From a virus, in the IMG/VR virus record IMGVR_UViG_3300048837_000549, positions 1 through 64,000 of that record: a DNA stretch of 64,000 nucleotides; one strand, written 5' to 3'. Under the pieces are notes generated by a model. It made no database searches, had not been told where the DNA came from, and was given only the letters and a program-made list of their open reading frames with translations. This document shows, one piece after another, positions 1-8,455 of this stretch. The stretch's first letter is position 1. Each line of letters opens with the position of its first letter. The position numbers were made by a program, and so were the translations under genes.

Positions 1-38
1 TTATATGAAAACAATTCTCTAAATATTTTGCTTTAAAA

Positions 39-407
39 ATGAAAGAATATTATGAGTCAAATAAAATTATATCTAAAATAGATACCTATACAATCATGCA
101 TTCTATTTTAAATGATAGTACTCTATTCTCACAGTATAAAACTAATGATAGAGGGTGGAACTTTATTAATATAAATAATCCTGCTAATTATTGTAAACAA
201 TATGATTTTATAAATAATAAATCTCATATTAAATTTAATCATAAAAATACGATTTTATCTATCATTGTAGATTTATTTAATAAACTATATTATACTATTT
301 TTAATAATTTTATTATAAGTGATTTTTTTATAAGATTAAAGAAAGAATTTTATGTAAAAAATGACTTTTTAATGTTTGAGCAAGAGTATTTGATTGACGT
401 TGGTTAA
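39..407 (+). CDS. hypothetical protein, 122 aa
   Basis: An open frame of 122 codons closed upstream by a TGA at 6-8. The product is rich in Asn, Ile, Phe and Tyr and starts 'MKEYYESN', which only faintly recalls the tag seen on many proteins here. No ribosome site is visible before the ATG, so the start or the gene itself is uncertain. I do not recognise the family. Confidence 0.45.
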   Translation: MKEYYESNKIISKIDTYTIMHSILNDSTLFSQYKTNDRGWNFININNPANYCKQYDFINNKSHIKFNHKNTILSIIVDLFNKLYYTIFNNFIISDFFIRLKKEFYVKNDFLMFEQEYLIDVG

Positions 408-460
408 CTTTTAACCTTTAAACTAAGAATAAAAGTTTTAAAAACATGAAATTTTATTTA

Positions 461-470
461 TACTAAAATA
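461..470 (+). promoter_or_regulatory. possible late promoter, variant motif
   Basis: TACTAAAATA sits 49 bp before the helicase TTG start, in the context TTATTTATACTAAAATAAAA. It differs at two positions from the recurrent TACTAATAAT element of this genome but has the same T-rich left flank, A-rich right flank and spacing. Inferred by resemblance only. Confidence 0.4.
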
Positions 471-509
471 AAAGAATAGTAGGACTATGTATACTAAAGG
501 AGAAATAAA

Positions 510-2630
510 TTGTTAACACAAGAACAAAAGCTAATAGTAGAATCAAACGATAAGAACATCTTAATTCTTTCAAATGCCGGTACCGGTAAGACATTTACAG
601 TAGTTGAGAAATTAAAACATCTTATAAATATAGATAAAATAAATCCAGAAAGAATACTTCTTACTTCTTTTTCAAGAGTAGCCGCAAGTGAATTATATGA
701 GAAGACAAAAGAAAAGATAGGTGAGGCACTTGCAAGTAAAATCACCATAGGAACAATACACGCTATTTGTTATAAAGTAGTTTTAGAAAATTTAGATAAA
801 TTAAATATGAAAGCTATAAACATTGTTACAGAAGCATATCTCTCTGGTATTGTATTTAATAGAAATCCTAAATTATTCTCTTCAAGAAAAGAAGCAGTTA
901 AAATTACTTCAATGTATAGAAGATATCTTTTGACAAAACAATACCCTGCCTCAGCAGATATGAGAGAATTTAATGCAGTAGCGGAAGCACAAGAGTTAAT
1001 GGAAGCAGAAGGAAAAATTCTATTTGATGATCTTATGATAAAGACTGTTGATATTTTTAAAAAATATCCAGAGATACATACAAAATGGAAAAATAAATTT
1101 GATGTAACTATTACAGATGAAGCACAGGACACTTCTCAAATTCAATGGGATATATTATACTTACTTTTAAACGAGAACAGTCGTACGATTGTCGTAGGCG
1201 ATCCTAAGCAAACACTATACTCTTTTAGGGGCTGCGACCACTCTTTTATGAATGACTACAGAATTAAAATGAAAGCTAAAATATTTACGTTATCAGAAAC
1301 ATTTAGATTCGGACAAGAGTTTGCTGATATGTCAAATAAGATAATAGAAAATTTAAATATAGATATGGACTACAAAAAAGAAACAGTGACCAATGTCAAT
1401 TGTACAAATACACCACATCTTCATCATATATATACGGAGGATCAACCTACTCATGTAATTGAGGATATAAATAAAAAATTGACAGAGGGTTTTCAATATA
1501 AGGATTGTAACATAGTTTATCGCTATAATAAAGAATCAGTTCCTTTTATGAAAAAGCTTATTGAAGCAGGAATACCATTTGAAACTAAATCAGGTGATGT
1601 GTTTGAAAGAATAGAATTAAGATTTATTTTAAAATGTTATTCTCTTATTAAAAACTTTAATATATCTGATACAATAGAATTATTCTCAATGTATCCTAAT
1701 TTTATTGGTGATAAGACTATGACAAGTCTATTTAATTCAGTAACAGATAATCATTCAATATTATCAGTGTTAGAAGAAGCTACAAAAGGAAAAATAGATG
1801 GAGTTGGTTTTAAGAAGTTAGAATCACTCAGAGATATGAAAGATAGAATAAGTATATTAAATAAATATATTCATGCTACAGAATCAAGAGTAAACTTCCA
1901 AGAAATTTCTAGAATTATGAATATGGACGAAACTAAGTTTATGCTTAAAGAACTTGAAGATATGGATAATCCATCAGAAGATAGATTTGAATTCCTAGAA
2001 TTCTTTCAAGAGAATTTTGAAAAGTCAGAATTTAGTAGTCCATTAGACTGGTTTAATGATGTAAGTATAAATGGACATAAAGTAAAAGAGACTGAGAAGA
2101 ATAAAGTACAACTTAAAACAGTACATGGCTGTAAAGGACAATCATTACCTATTGTTTATCTTATAGCAAATAGAATATGTGATACTAGATTTATAAATAC
2201 AGAGGAAGCAATAGAACAAGAAAAATTTGTTTGGTATGTTGCAACAACTCGAGCTGAAAAACATATGGAGATATACATATCTGATCCTAAAAGATTTAAA
2301 TTCAATTTTATATTTCCTAAAGAATGGATTGATAAATTTTTACAAGATGTAGAACAAGAACAAACAAATGAAAAGGGAGAATTTGAAATATCGTCGAATA
2401 CCTTAAAACAATTACAAGAAAACTACAGAGCAAAGAAGAGAACTTATAAATCAGTTCTAAATACAGAATGTGTAGCAATTGCCACTACGGACAGGGCTAT
2501 ACAATTTCAACAAGGGACTACTAAGATATGGCTTCCAATTAGTACATTAGGATATGGAGATAGTAGATTCTTTTTAGATGAATGGATTATAAAGAAAAAT
2601 AGCTATCAAAAGTTTGTTGAGAAGTATTAG
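510..2630 (+). CDS. UvrD/Rep-like superfamily 1A DNA helicase
   Basis: A 706-residue ATP-dependent 3'-5' helicase-type protein. All SF1 motifs are readable in order: Walker A SNAGTGKT (21-28), Ia TSFSR, GTIHA (81-85), II DEAQD (203-207), III VVGDPKQTLYSFRG, IV SETFRFG, V KTVHGCKGQ and VI YVATTRAEK near 550-575. Length is that of UvrD/PcrA rather than the shorter T4 Dda. The start is TTG, 7 nt after a strong AAAGGAG. In phages such helicases serve replication restart or recombination; the exact role here is inferred. The residues after motif VI (about 600-706) match nothing I know. It opens the rightward block, with a variant late-type motif upstream. Confidence 0.9.
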   Translation: MLTQEQKLIVESNDKNILILSNAGTGKTFTVVEKLKHLINIDKINPERILLTSFSRVAASELYEKTKEKIGEALASKITIGTIHAICYKVVLENLDKLNMKAINIVTEAYLSGIVFNRNPKLFSSRKEAVKITSMYRRYLLTKQYPASADMREFNAVAEAQELMEAEGKILFDDLMIKTVDIFKKYPEIHTKWKNKFDVTITDEAQDTSQIQWDILYLLLNENSRTIVVGDPKQTLYSFRGCDHSFMNDYRIKMKAKIFTLSETFRFGQEFADMSNKIIENLNIDMDYKKETVTNVNCTNTPHLHHIYTEDQPTHVIEDINKKLTEGFQYKDCNIVYRYNKESVPFMKKLIEAGIPFETKSGDVFERIELRFILKCYSLIKNFNISDTIELFSMYPNFIGDKTMTSLFNSVTDNHSILSVLEEATKGKIDGVGFKKLESLRDMKDRISILNKYIHATESRVNFQEISRIMNMDETKFMLKELEDMDNPSEDRFEFLEFFQENFEKSEFSSPLDWFNDVSINGHKVKETEKNKVQLKTVHGCKGQSLPIVYLIANRICDTRFINTEEAIEQEKFVWYVATTRAEKHMEIYISDPKRFKFNFIFPKEWIDKFLQDVEQEQTNEKGEFEISSNTLKQLQENYRAKKRTYKSVLNTECVAIATTDRAIQFQQGTTKIWLPISTLGYGDSRFFLDEWIIKKNSYQKFVEKY

Positions 2631-2640
2631 AAATTTTTAT

Positions 2641-2650
2641 TACTAATAAT
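2641..2650 (+). promoter_or_regulatory. putative late promoter TACTAATAAT
   Basis: A perfect copy of the recurrent element, in context TTATTACTAATAATAAAAAT, 40 bp before the next ATG and right after the helicase stop. The repeated sequence-spacing combination across the window is what supports it. Confidence 0.7.
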
Positions 2651-2680
2651 AAAAATATTAGGGATAGGAGACAAATAATT

Positions 2681-3181
2681 ATGGCACAAGTAGCTCACCA
2701 GTATAGATTAACAGATTCAGTAGAATATGACTCATTACAAATAGCAGGGGTAACTCTAACAAAGGATTGGTTCTCGTTTGTAAATGTAAAAGAAGAATTA
2801 CAAGCTTTTTTAAAATCAACTACAAATACAGAAGGTATGGTTGATTATCAAAAAGTAAATGTAGAATCAAAAGAAGTTCTCTATAAGACAATACCTAATC
2901 CTTTAGATATGCCAATATTTGAAAGAAATGTTCTATTTTCAATGATAAGATCAGAACTCTGTGAAATATGTAAAGAATATGGAATTGTTACTACAAATAA
3001 AACAAATCAATTTCTAGTAAAAGAGATTATCGAGAAACAAGAAAATATTGAAGCAGCTAAAATAGAACAGTCTAAAGAAATTATACCTTCTGAAACTACT
3101 AATAAAATAGAAGATAATACTGTAGCTGTGGAACCAGAAGTAAAAGCTAAAAGTGTATTTGATATATTGAAAAAGAAATAG
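2681..3181 (+). CDS. hypothetical protein, likely virion or assembly related, 166 aa
   Basis: First gene after a perfect late-type motif. The N-terminal ~110 residues look globular (contains VTLTKDWFSFVNVKEELQ). The last ~50 are a charged, low-complexity linker rich in Glu and Lys ending in SVFDILKKK. I do not recognise a family. Position at the head of a unit containing structural and tagged genes suggests a late product. Confidence 0.7.
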   Translation: MAQVAHQYRLTDSVEYDSLQIAGVTLTKDWFSFVNVKEELQAFLKSTTNTEGMVDYQKVNVESKEVLYKTIPNPLDMPIFERNVLFSMIRSELCEICKEYGIVTTNKTNQFLVKEIIEKQENIEAAKIEQSKEIIPSETTNKIEDNTVAVEPEVKAKSVFDILKKK

Positions 3182-3191
3182 GTGATTAAAA

Positions 3192-3482
3192 ATGAAAAGA
3201 TACGTTAGATTTGAAGAAAGCTTATCAGATAAAGAAAAAAAATATTTAGATAATCTGAGAGCAAAAATGAAGAAGCAACTTGATGGATCTACTACTGATT
3301 TCGCTATGGATTTTATTCATAATTATTGCGTGAAAAATAAAAGGAAATTAAGATCTCTAGGAGATGATTTAAGAGACGATGTACAAATAGCTTATAATTA
3401 TCTAGCTTATGGCCTTGATAGATCCTTTATAGATAGGGGGAATGTTTTTAATCAAGATGGGTTTTTTAACTTAAAGAAATAG
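3192..3482 (+). CDS. capsid-targeted small protein, MKRYVRFEES tag
   Basis: A 96-residue protein whose first ten residues fit the tag shared by about 27 proteins of this window. By analogy with T4 internal proteins (MKTYQEFIAE) I infer packaging into the prohead and cleavage after the Glu. The rest is charged and mostly helical and not recognised. The GGTGATTAAAAATG leader gives a good ribosome site. Confidence 0.75.
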   Translation: MKRYVRFEESLSDKEKKYLDNLRAKMKKQLDGSTTDFAMDFIHNYCVKNKRKLRSLGDDLRDDVQIAYNYLAYGLDRSFIDRGNVFNQDGFFNLKK

Positions 3483-3492
3483 AGGCAATAAT

Positions 3493-3885
3493 ATGGTACA
3501 AGATTTTTTAGAAACCTTTGTATATGAATCAGGAATAAAAGCGTCTATAATCAAACAAGTTTATAAAGATGCCTATAATGAATCTAAATTTCTTAATAAA
3601 GAGAATGATCTATCTTTTATTAAAGAGACTATGGAGACTATTCTTGATATAACAGAAGGTTCTAAAACTTGTGCAGAAAAATTCATTCTAAGTAAATATA
3701 TAAGTTTCGATAAATATGTAGAAGACTTAATAGATTGTGATTTAACAGAAGATTTAATGAGTACTAGTTTTTCTCCTTCAGTAAAACCAGAAGTAGGGCC
3801 AGATGCAAAAGTATTAGATGTGGGACCTAGCGATGAAGATACCGAAGAGAATAAAGAAAATAAGAAACAGCAAGAGTTGATATAA
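3493..3885 (+). CDS. hypothetical protein, 130 aa, acidic tail
   Basis: Follows the tagged gene by 10 nt in the same unit. The first ~95 residues look helical; the C-terminus is acidic and low-complexity (Asp/Glu/Pro then NKENKKQQELI). It stops one base before the next ATG, implying translational coupling. No family recognised; a head or connector accessory role is only inferred from position. Confidence 0.65.
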   Translation: MVQDFLETFVYESGIKASIIKQVYKDAYNESKFLNKENDLSFIKETMETILDITEGSKTCAEKFILSKYISFDKYVEDLIDCDLTEDLMSTSFSPSVKPEVGPDAKVLDVGPSDEDTEENKENKKQQELI

Positions 3886-3886
3886 G

Positions 3887-4909
3887 ATGTCGGAAAGATA
3901 TTACCAAACAGATAGTCACTACCCTTATGCTATTTACGCAATAGTAGAGAGAGTCCTTGTATATTTTGCAGAGATAATATATCCTGACGAAACTTCAACT
4001 GATGCCCGTAAACGTATAATAATGGCAAACTTTGACGATGATGCCGCCTCTATAAGAAAAGGTATAGATGCGTTTAAAAATTCCAATGGAACTTTCCCTT
4101 GTACTTTTTATAATATCGGTGACGATGAACCTGTGATGGAAAGATCAAATTTACAAAGAAATGGTAATTTCTACTCAGAATTAGTTCAATCATATTTAAG
4201 ATACATACCTATGAAACTTACATTCCCTATGGTAACTTATTATACAACTCCTTTTGACTTTTGGAGAGGTATGACTATGTTTGCTGAAGATGAAGCTGAC
4301 ATGACAAGACTTGATGTTCCTGTTACCATCAATGGAGTATTAACTTATTTTGTAATTGATCTTGAATACACAACTGAAAGAGGTAGTCTAGCCTGGGATA
4401 TAGAGCAGCAATTTGGAGTAGGTAAATTATACCCTGTAATTCACACAGTGGATATCAAAGGAGCATATATTACTTTAAATACAGAAAGAGATGAACTAAC
4501 TCAAGCTATAAAAACAGGGAAACTTGTATATCATGTCGATGACATAATTTTTAAGCTTTCTGAATTAGAAAGTAATAAATTAGTTTCAACTACGCATTCT
4601 CCCGATAATCCTATTGTAGTTTCTTCTACTCCAATAAATAATGCAACAAGTGTTTTAAGAAATTCAAATATAGTTCTTACCTTTAATGTAGCTATGAATG
4701 AAAATTCAGTAATATCAAATATGGATATAGTACCTGCTATTGATTGTGATATGAGTTTTGATATTACATCTAAGATTCTTACTATAAATCCAAGAGATGA
4801 TTTAGCAAGTTCTACTCTATACAATATACTAATAAACACGAATGCAAAATCAGGAGATTTACAAAATTTAGAATCCGAATATAATTTAACATTTACAACA
4901 GAGGTATAA
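3887..4909 (+). CDS. virion structural protein with C-terminal Ig-like (Big_5-type) domain
   Basis: A 340-residue protein. Residues ~1-235 are an unrecognised domain (YYQTDSHYPYAIYAIVERV...). Residues ~245-340 resemble bacterial Ig-like Big_5/SbsA repeats: P-x(6)-S-x-N-I-x-LTFN at the start, LTINPRDDLASSTLYNILI in the middle and a final LTFTTEV strand. Such domains decorate many phage virion proteins. I infer a neck, tail or head-surface component. A tagged gene starts 3 nt after its stop. Confidence 0.65.
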   Translation: MSERYYQTDSHYPYAIYAIVERVLVYFAEIIYPDETSTDARKRIIMANFDDDAASIRKGIDAFKNSNGTFPCTFYNIGDDEPVMERSNLQRNGNFYSELVQSYLRYIPMKLTFPMVTYYTTPFDFWRGMTMFAEDEADMTRLDVPVTINGVLTYFVIDLEYTTERGSLAWDIEQQFGVGKLYPVIHTVDIKGAYITLNTERDELTQAIKTGKLVYHVDDIIFKLSELESNKLVSTTHSPDNPIVVSSTPINNATSVLRNSNIVLTFNVAMNENSVISNMDIVPAIDCDMSFDITSKILTINPRDDLASSTLYNILINTNAKSGDLQNLESEYNLTFTTEV

Positions 4910-4912
4910 AAA

Positions 4913-5218
4913 ATGAAGAGATACAAACCACATTTTCAAGAATCAACCATAGATTCTATTTTAGCATATAAAGTTATAACTAATGCTTTAAGTGATAAAA
5001 CAGATAAAACTAATATTAAAGACATAATTTTTTTCTATGATAAGAAAGATAAAATATTATTAAAAAATAAGTTTGAATCAGGTTCTATTAACAAAGATTC
5101 TATAGAGAGTAAGGCATATACTACTTATATGCCTGGAGTTAAGTTAAAAGATTTTAGTGATTGGTTAGAGGAACAAGGAGCTAAAAAAGTAGTTACAATT
5201 CAACAATATAGAAAATAA
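4913..5218 (+). CDS. capsid-targeted small protein, MKRYKPHFQES tag
   Basis: 101 residues beginning with the shared tag, after which a short basic domain follows (DIIFFYDKKDKILLKNKF). The stop overlaps the next ATG (TAATG), so the two are probably coupled. Function of the mature part is unknown; packaging is inferred from the tag. Confidence 0.75.
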   Translation: MKRYKPHFQESTIDSILAYKVITNALSDKTDKTNIKDIIFFYDKKDKILLKNKFESGSINKDSIESKAYTTYMPGVKLKDFSDWLEEQGAKKVVTIQQYRK

Positions 5219-5757
5219 TGCATAATTCAATAGTCGATCAAATATCAGAAAAACTTAGCCCAGTTATAAGAAAATTGAATGATTTTCACATTACTACCCT
5301 ACTTGGTACTGAGTGTAAAATATTAAGAATAACTAAAACAGTTCCAGATGTAATGGGAGAAACTCAAGAATCAGTAGCAACCTATGTACTTGACAATGTA
5401 ATTATAAAACATCCTTATGCTTCTAACGTTCAAATGTTTGAAAGCTATTCAGATATACAAAAACAAGTGAATACAGGTAGTCTCGACATTTGGGACGTAT
5501 TACCGATTGAGATGAAAGTCCCTCTATCAGGTAATATAGAAACTGAATCAGTGGCAATAAAAAGGGGTGATATAATAGTTGAAATTATTAAAGATGAAAA
5601 TGGAAATAAGATTCCTTTAGTAATGGAATGTACAAAACTATTTGGTAGTTTATTCATTAAGAACGTAGTCAATAAAAAATATGAACTTACATTATATAGG
5701 GGGATATTATCAAGTAGTATTAGAGAAGCAGTAAATACATTTGTAAATGAGAATTAG
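5218..5757 (+). CDS. hypothetical virion-associated protein, 179 aa
   Basis: Starts at TAATG with the stop of the preceding tagged gene. The product is rich in beta-type sequence (TTLLGTECKILRITKTVPDV, GDIIVEIIKDENGN) with no tag. It may be a neck or head-completion protein, judging from neighbours and size, but no family is recognised. Confidence 0.6.
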   Translation: MHNSIVDQISEKLSPVIRKLNDFHITTLLGTECKILRITKTVPDVMGETQESVATYVLDNVIIKHPYASNVQMFESYSDIQKQVNTGSLDIWDVLPIEMKVPLSGNIETESVAIKRGDIIVEIIKDENGNKIPLVMECTKLFGSLFIKNVVNKKYELTLYRGILSSSIREAVNTFVNEN

Positions 5758-5768
5758 AGAGGGTAATA

Positions 5769-6092
5769 ATGAAAAGGTATAAACCATTTAAGTTTAGTGA
5801 ATCAACCCTTGTATTATGGGAGAAGTATAAACTTGGATTCATAGATAAAAATAATAACCCCATATATACAGATAGTCAAGTAACTACAGGTAGAAATATC
5901 TATCAAATATATCCAGATAGTAAATTCCAAGGGTATAAAGCTATAACTATAGATGGACATGGTCCTAGAGACACTATGATTGCGTCTAATCTATTTAAAT
6001 TATTTGGTGATGATATAGAAGTTTTAAGTAAAAAGGTAAAATTAAATAAAGATACAATTGAATACATAAATAATGTTTCACAATCTAAATAA
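5769..6092 (+). CDS. capsid-targeted small protein, MKRYKPFKFSES tag
   Basis: 107 residues. Its tag is almost identical at peptide and DNA level to that of the gene at 6939, although the bodies differ, showing that the tag is a shared module. The remainder (TDSQVTTGRNIYQIYPDSKFQGYKA in part) is unrecognised. GAGGGTAATAATG is a clear ribosome site. Confidence 0.75.
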   Translation: MKRYKPFKFSESTLVLWEKYKLGFIDKNNNPIYTDSQVTTGRNIYQIYPDSKFQGYKAITIDGHGPRDTMIASNLFKLFGDDIEVLSKKVKLNKDTIEYINNVSQSK

Positions 6093-6102
6093 GAGGTAAA
6101 TT

Positions 6103-6390
6103 ATGAAAAGATACAAACGATTTGAAGAAGATAATATTGACGATGCTCTAAAAGGACGTCATTTTAGAGAAGTGTTTTATGACGGAATGGATAATGTGCC
6201 ATCTTTAGCTACTTATCATAAAGCTGTTAAAAAATATTGCTTCGCTGATATTTATAAAAAAGATAAAGAGCAAATAGACGCCTGGTTAAAAGATAATAGA
6301 TGGATGTTAGGTAATGGAAAAGAAATGGATGCCTACAAAGGAGCAAAACTTATTAGAAGTAGCTACGACGAGGATAATAAAAAGAAATAG
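6103..6390 (+). CDS. capsid-targeted small protein, MKRYKRFEED tag
   Basis: 95 residues with the shared tag, followed by a helical, charged body with several Trp and Tyr (DAWLKDNRWMLGNGKEMDAY). Preceded by GAGGTAAATTATG. Function of the body unknown. Confidence 0.75.
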   Translation: MKRYKRFEEDNIDDALKGRHFREVFYDGMDNVPSLATYHKAVKKYCFADIYKKDKEQIDAWLKDNRWMLGNGKEMDAYKGAKLIRSSYDEDNKKK

Positions 6391-6407
6391 TTTTTAAAAA
6401 TAAATTC

Positions 6408-6417
6408 TACTAATTAA
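6408..6417 (+). promoter_or_regulatory. putative late promoter, TACTAATTAA variant
   Basis: TACTAATTAAAAAATG lies 41 bp before the next gene's ATG, in the intergenic gap after 6390. Matches seven consecutive bases of the consensus and the usual spacing. Confidence 0.5.
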
Positions 6418-6448
6418 AAAATGATATAAACTAAAGAGGTAAATGTAG

Positions 6449-6856
6449 ATGAGTAAATTTAAGCCGTACAAAAGTTATTTCGGAGAAACTAAAGACGTTT
6501 CAAAAAAATCTAAAAATTCAAGAATACTAGAGAGAGCAGTAAAAGAACTTTATTCTATTAAGAGATCACTTAAAAAACTTAAAGAAGAAGATGAGATTGA
6601 AGTTACTGATGTAGAAGATGCAATTGGGGCTGTAGAGGAAGTAATTACAGATGTAATCTCCGCAGTTGGTGCTTCTGATCCAGCAGTACAGGAATTGATT
6701 GATGCTTCAGCAGCTCTTGAAATGTCAGACGAATCAGATGAAGAAGAATTTGAATTTACTGAGGAAGAAGACGATGAAGAGGATGAAGAGGATTTAGAAG
6801 ACGACGATGAAGAGGAAGAGAAAAAAGAATCTGTAAAACGTAATAGAAGAAAATAA
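6449..6856 (+). CDS. tag-bearing acidic protein, prohead-core-like
   Basis: 135 residues: a tag variant (MSKFKPYKSYFGET), a basic helical stretch, a middle predicted helix with Val/Ala, then about 40 residues almost entirely Asp and Glu, and a basic end (KKESVKRNRRK). Strongly acidic, lysine-tipped proteins of this size are typical of T4 prohead-core components (gp67/gp68 class) and of scaffolds. The same acidic style is seen in the scaffold at 43545. A core role is inferred. Confidence 0.6.
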   Translation: MSKFKPYKSYFGETKDVSKKSKNSRILERAVKELYSIKRSLKKLKEEDEIEVTDVEDAIGAVEEVITDVISAVGASDPAVQELIDASAALEMSDESDEEEFEFTEEEDDEEDEEDLEDDDEEEEKKESVKRNRRK

Positions 6857-6872
6857 TCTCTTCTATAATAGC

Positions 6873-6925
6873 AGAGGGCTCAAATCAGTAAATGAATAGT
6901 TATTTATAGAGCCCTCTATTTTATT
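6873..6925 (+). terminator. intrinsic terminator
   Basis: A 9-bp perfect stem AGAGGGCTC (6873-6881) / GAGCCCTCT (6909-6917) with a 27-nt loop, followed by ATTTTATTT. It is one of the few GC-rich palindromes here and directly follows the acidic-protein gene. Confidence 0.75.
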
Positions 6926-6938
6926 TCAAAGGTTAAGA

Positions 6939-7385
6939 ATGAAAAGATATAAACCATTTAAATTTTCTGAAGAAGTAGAAGAAACTGATGGGGGTTTCTT
7001 TAAAGGTACTTTCGAAGGTAAAGCTAGATACTTTGATGTAAAGGCGGACGCGGAGAATTATGAAAAAGAAGGACAAGCTTCTGACAAAAAAGTGAATAAA
7101 GACAAACAAGATAAACAAGATGCAGAAGATAAACAAGAATTAGAAAAAGATAAAAAGATTGGCGACATATTTAAATCAAAAGATGGTAAGTCTATTGGAG
7201 TAGTTTACGATGTTAAAAAAGGTAAAGACGGAAAGAAAGACAAGAATATAGTTGCTTACTATACTATAGATGATTATAAATCTGAGGGCGATGCAATCAA
7301 AGCAGCCAAAAAGAAGATTAAAGATTCTAAGCCTTCTCTATTCCGAGACATATTTGGTTCAGACGATAATACTAAGAAAAAGTAA
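6939..7385 (+). CDS. capsid-targeted Lys-rich protein, MKRYKPFKFSEE tag
   Basis: 148 residues. After the tag come ~30 residues resembling a short beta unit (GGFFKGTFEGKARYFDVKADA), then a highly charged Lys/Asp stretch, then GVVYDVKKGKDGKKDKNIVAYYTID. Such basic bodies are common in T4 internal proteins that sit with DNA. Ends 1 base before a convergent minus-strand stop. Confidence 0.75.
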   Translation: MKRYKPFKFSEEVEETDGGFFKGTFEGKARYFDVKADAENYEKEGQASDKKVNKDKQDKQDAEDKQELEKDKKIGDIFKSKDGKSIGVVYDVKKGKDGKKDKNIVAYYTIDDYKSEGDAIKAAKKKIKDSKPSLFRDIFGSDDNTKKK

Positions 7386-7386
7386 A

Positions 7387-8046
7387 TTATTTTTTCTTAG
7401 TTTTAAACATATCTGAATTTTTAAAAACAACTCCCTTAATTAATCCTCCATCTGTTCCTATTACTCTTGTAAGAATTTTAATACATGCCCAAGCATGCTT
7501 ATCAAAAAATATTTTATTTAAAGGATTTGTGACTCGAGGTGGTCTTGAGGTGTAATTTCTCCCATATAATAAATTATGCTTTTTTAATAAGAACATACTT
7601 TCGTATATAAATTGCATTTGACACCCCGCTTTAATGTTCTTATTAGCTATCTGCTCTGCTGATAAAGATGGATTTTTAAACACAGGTTTCTTCAAACCCC
7701 CTGTCCTCCACTTGAAAGTAGAATTAACCCCTAGTTCAATTGAGTGTATGAGAAATGTTACGGGATAAATGTGCGTTGCAATTGAGTCTGTTTTTTTATA
7801 TGATATAGGAACCGATCTAACTAAGAATTCAATCTTCACATCTCTCCCTGTCTGTTCCCAACCCCCAGTTGATCTATTATATTCCCAATTCTTCCTCGCT
7901 ACAATCTTTACAGATTTTACATCTAGTTTAGCCCTTCTATCTTTATTATCCCCATCTTTTGATTTATAATATTTCCATGATGATTTAATTATATCAGCTA
8001 TTGTAAATCCTGTTGATTTTGTTAATCTATTTAATTGATCTGCCAT
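7387..8046 (-). CDS. conserved phage protein, degenerate CxC...CxH (SWIM-like) family
   Basis: 219 residues. It shares layout with the product at 19425: a beta-rich front (VKSVKIVARKNW versus IKSIKVNRKKDY), a short helix (LSAEQIANKNIKAG) and then GCQMQF ... RPPRVTNPLNK ... WACIKIL. In the paralogue the same places read ACNCFSF ... RPPKKWNKY ... TCKHLDLL, a C-x-C...C-x-H SWIM-type zinc site. Here second Cys and His are replaced, so metal binding is probably lost. Not tagged. Last gene of a minus-strand unit that otherwise holds tagged proteins. Confidence 0.6.
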   Translation of the reverse strand: MADQLNRLTKSTGFTIADIIKSSWKYYKSKDGDNKDRRAKLDVKSVKIVARKNWEYNRSTGGWEQTGRDVKIEFLVRSVPISYKKTDSIATHIYPVTFLIHSIELGVNSTFKWRTGGLKKPVFKNPSLSAEQIANKNIKAGCQMQFIYESMFLLKKHNLLYGRNYTSRPPRVTNPLNKIFFDKHAWACIKILTRVIGTDGGLIKGVVFKNSDMFKTKKK

Positions 8047-8056
8047 TTCTAATCAC

Positions 8057-8455
8057 TCAATTAAAAATTTCTTCTATTTCTTTTTTCTTTATCTTTTTAT
8101 TTGATATGATATATTCATCAAATTTTGTCTGCCATATTTCATACTTTCTATTCTTTTTAAATTTATCAATAATTTTATATATAATATCGTTTACTATTCT
8201 TCCCTCAGGTATTGATATATAGTTATTTTTATCTATAATGTATTCTATAAATATTACAGAATATCCTTTATTTTGATACTCTTTGAAAATATCAATATGT
8301 AATTGATTCCACCCCCTTTTTAATCTTAATTGTAATTTTCCTATCAACAAATTATTTTTAAAAAAACTATACGTTTTGAATTCACCCTCAAAAGATTCTT
8401 TAATATCAAAATCTCGTATAGTTTCTTCTTCAAATTTTCTAACATACTTTTTCAT
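8057..8455 (-). CDS. capsid-targeted protein, MKKYVRKFEEE tag, possible GNAT-like fold
   Basis: 132 residues. After the tag, residues ~50-110 read GKLQLRLKRGWNQLHIDIF-KEYQNKGYSVIFIEYII, which recalls the beta4-alpha3 region of GNAT acetyltransferases (a Q-x-x-G-Y/x-G acetyl-CoA loop); the second Gly is not conserved, so this is weak. The ATG overlaps the stop of the upstream tagged gene by 4 nt. Confidence 0.65.
   Translation of the reverse strand: MKKYVRKFEEETIRDFDIKESFEGEFKTYSFFKNNLLIGKLQLRLKRGWNQLHIDIFKEYQNKGYSVIFIEYIIDKNNYISIPEGRIVNDIIYKIIDKFKKNRKYEIWQTKFDEYIISNKKIKKKEIEEIFN

Noticed and set aside
3097-3106. TACTAATAAA inside the 166-residue gene
   Set aside because: It lies 95 bp before the next start and in a coding linker; spacing does not fit the others.
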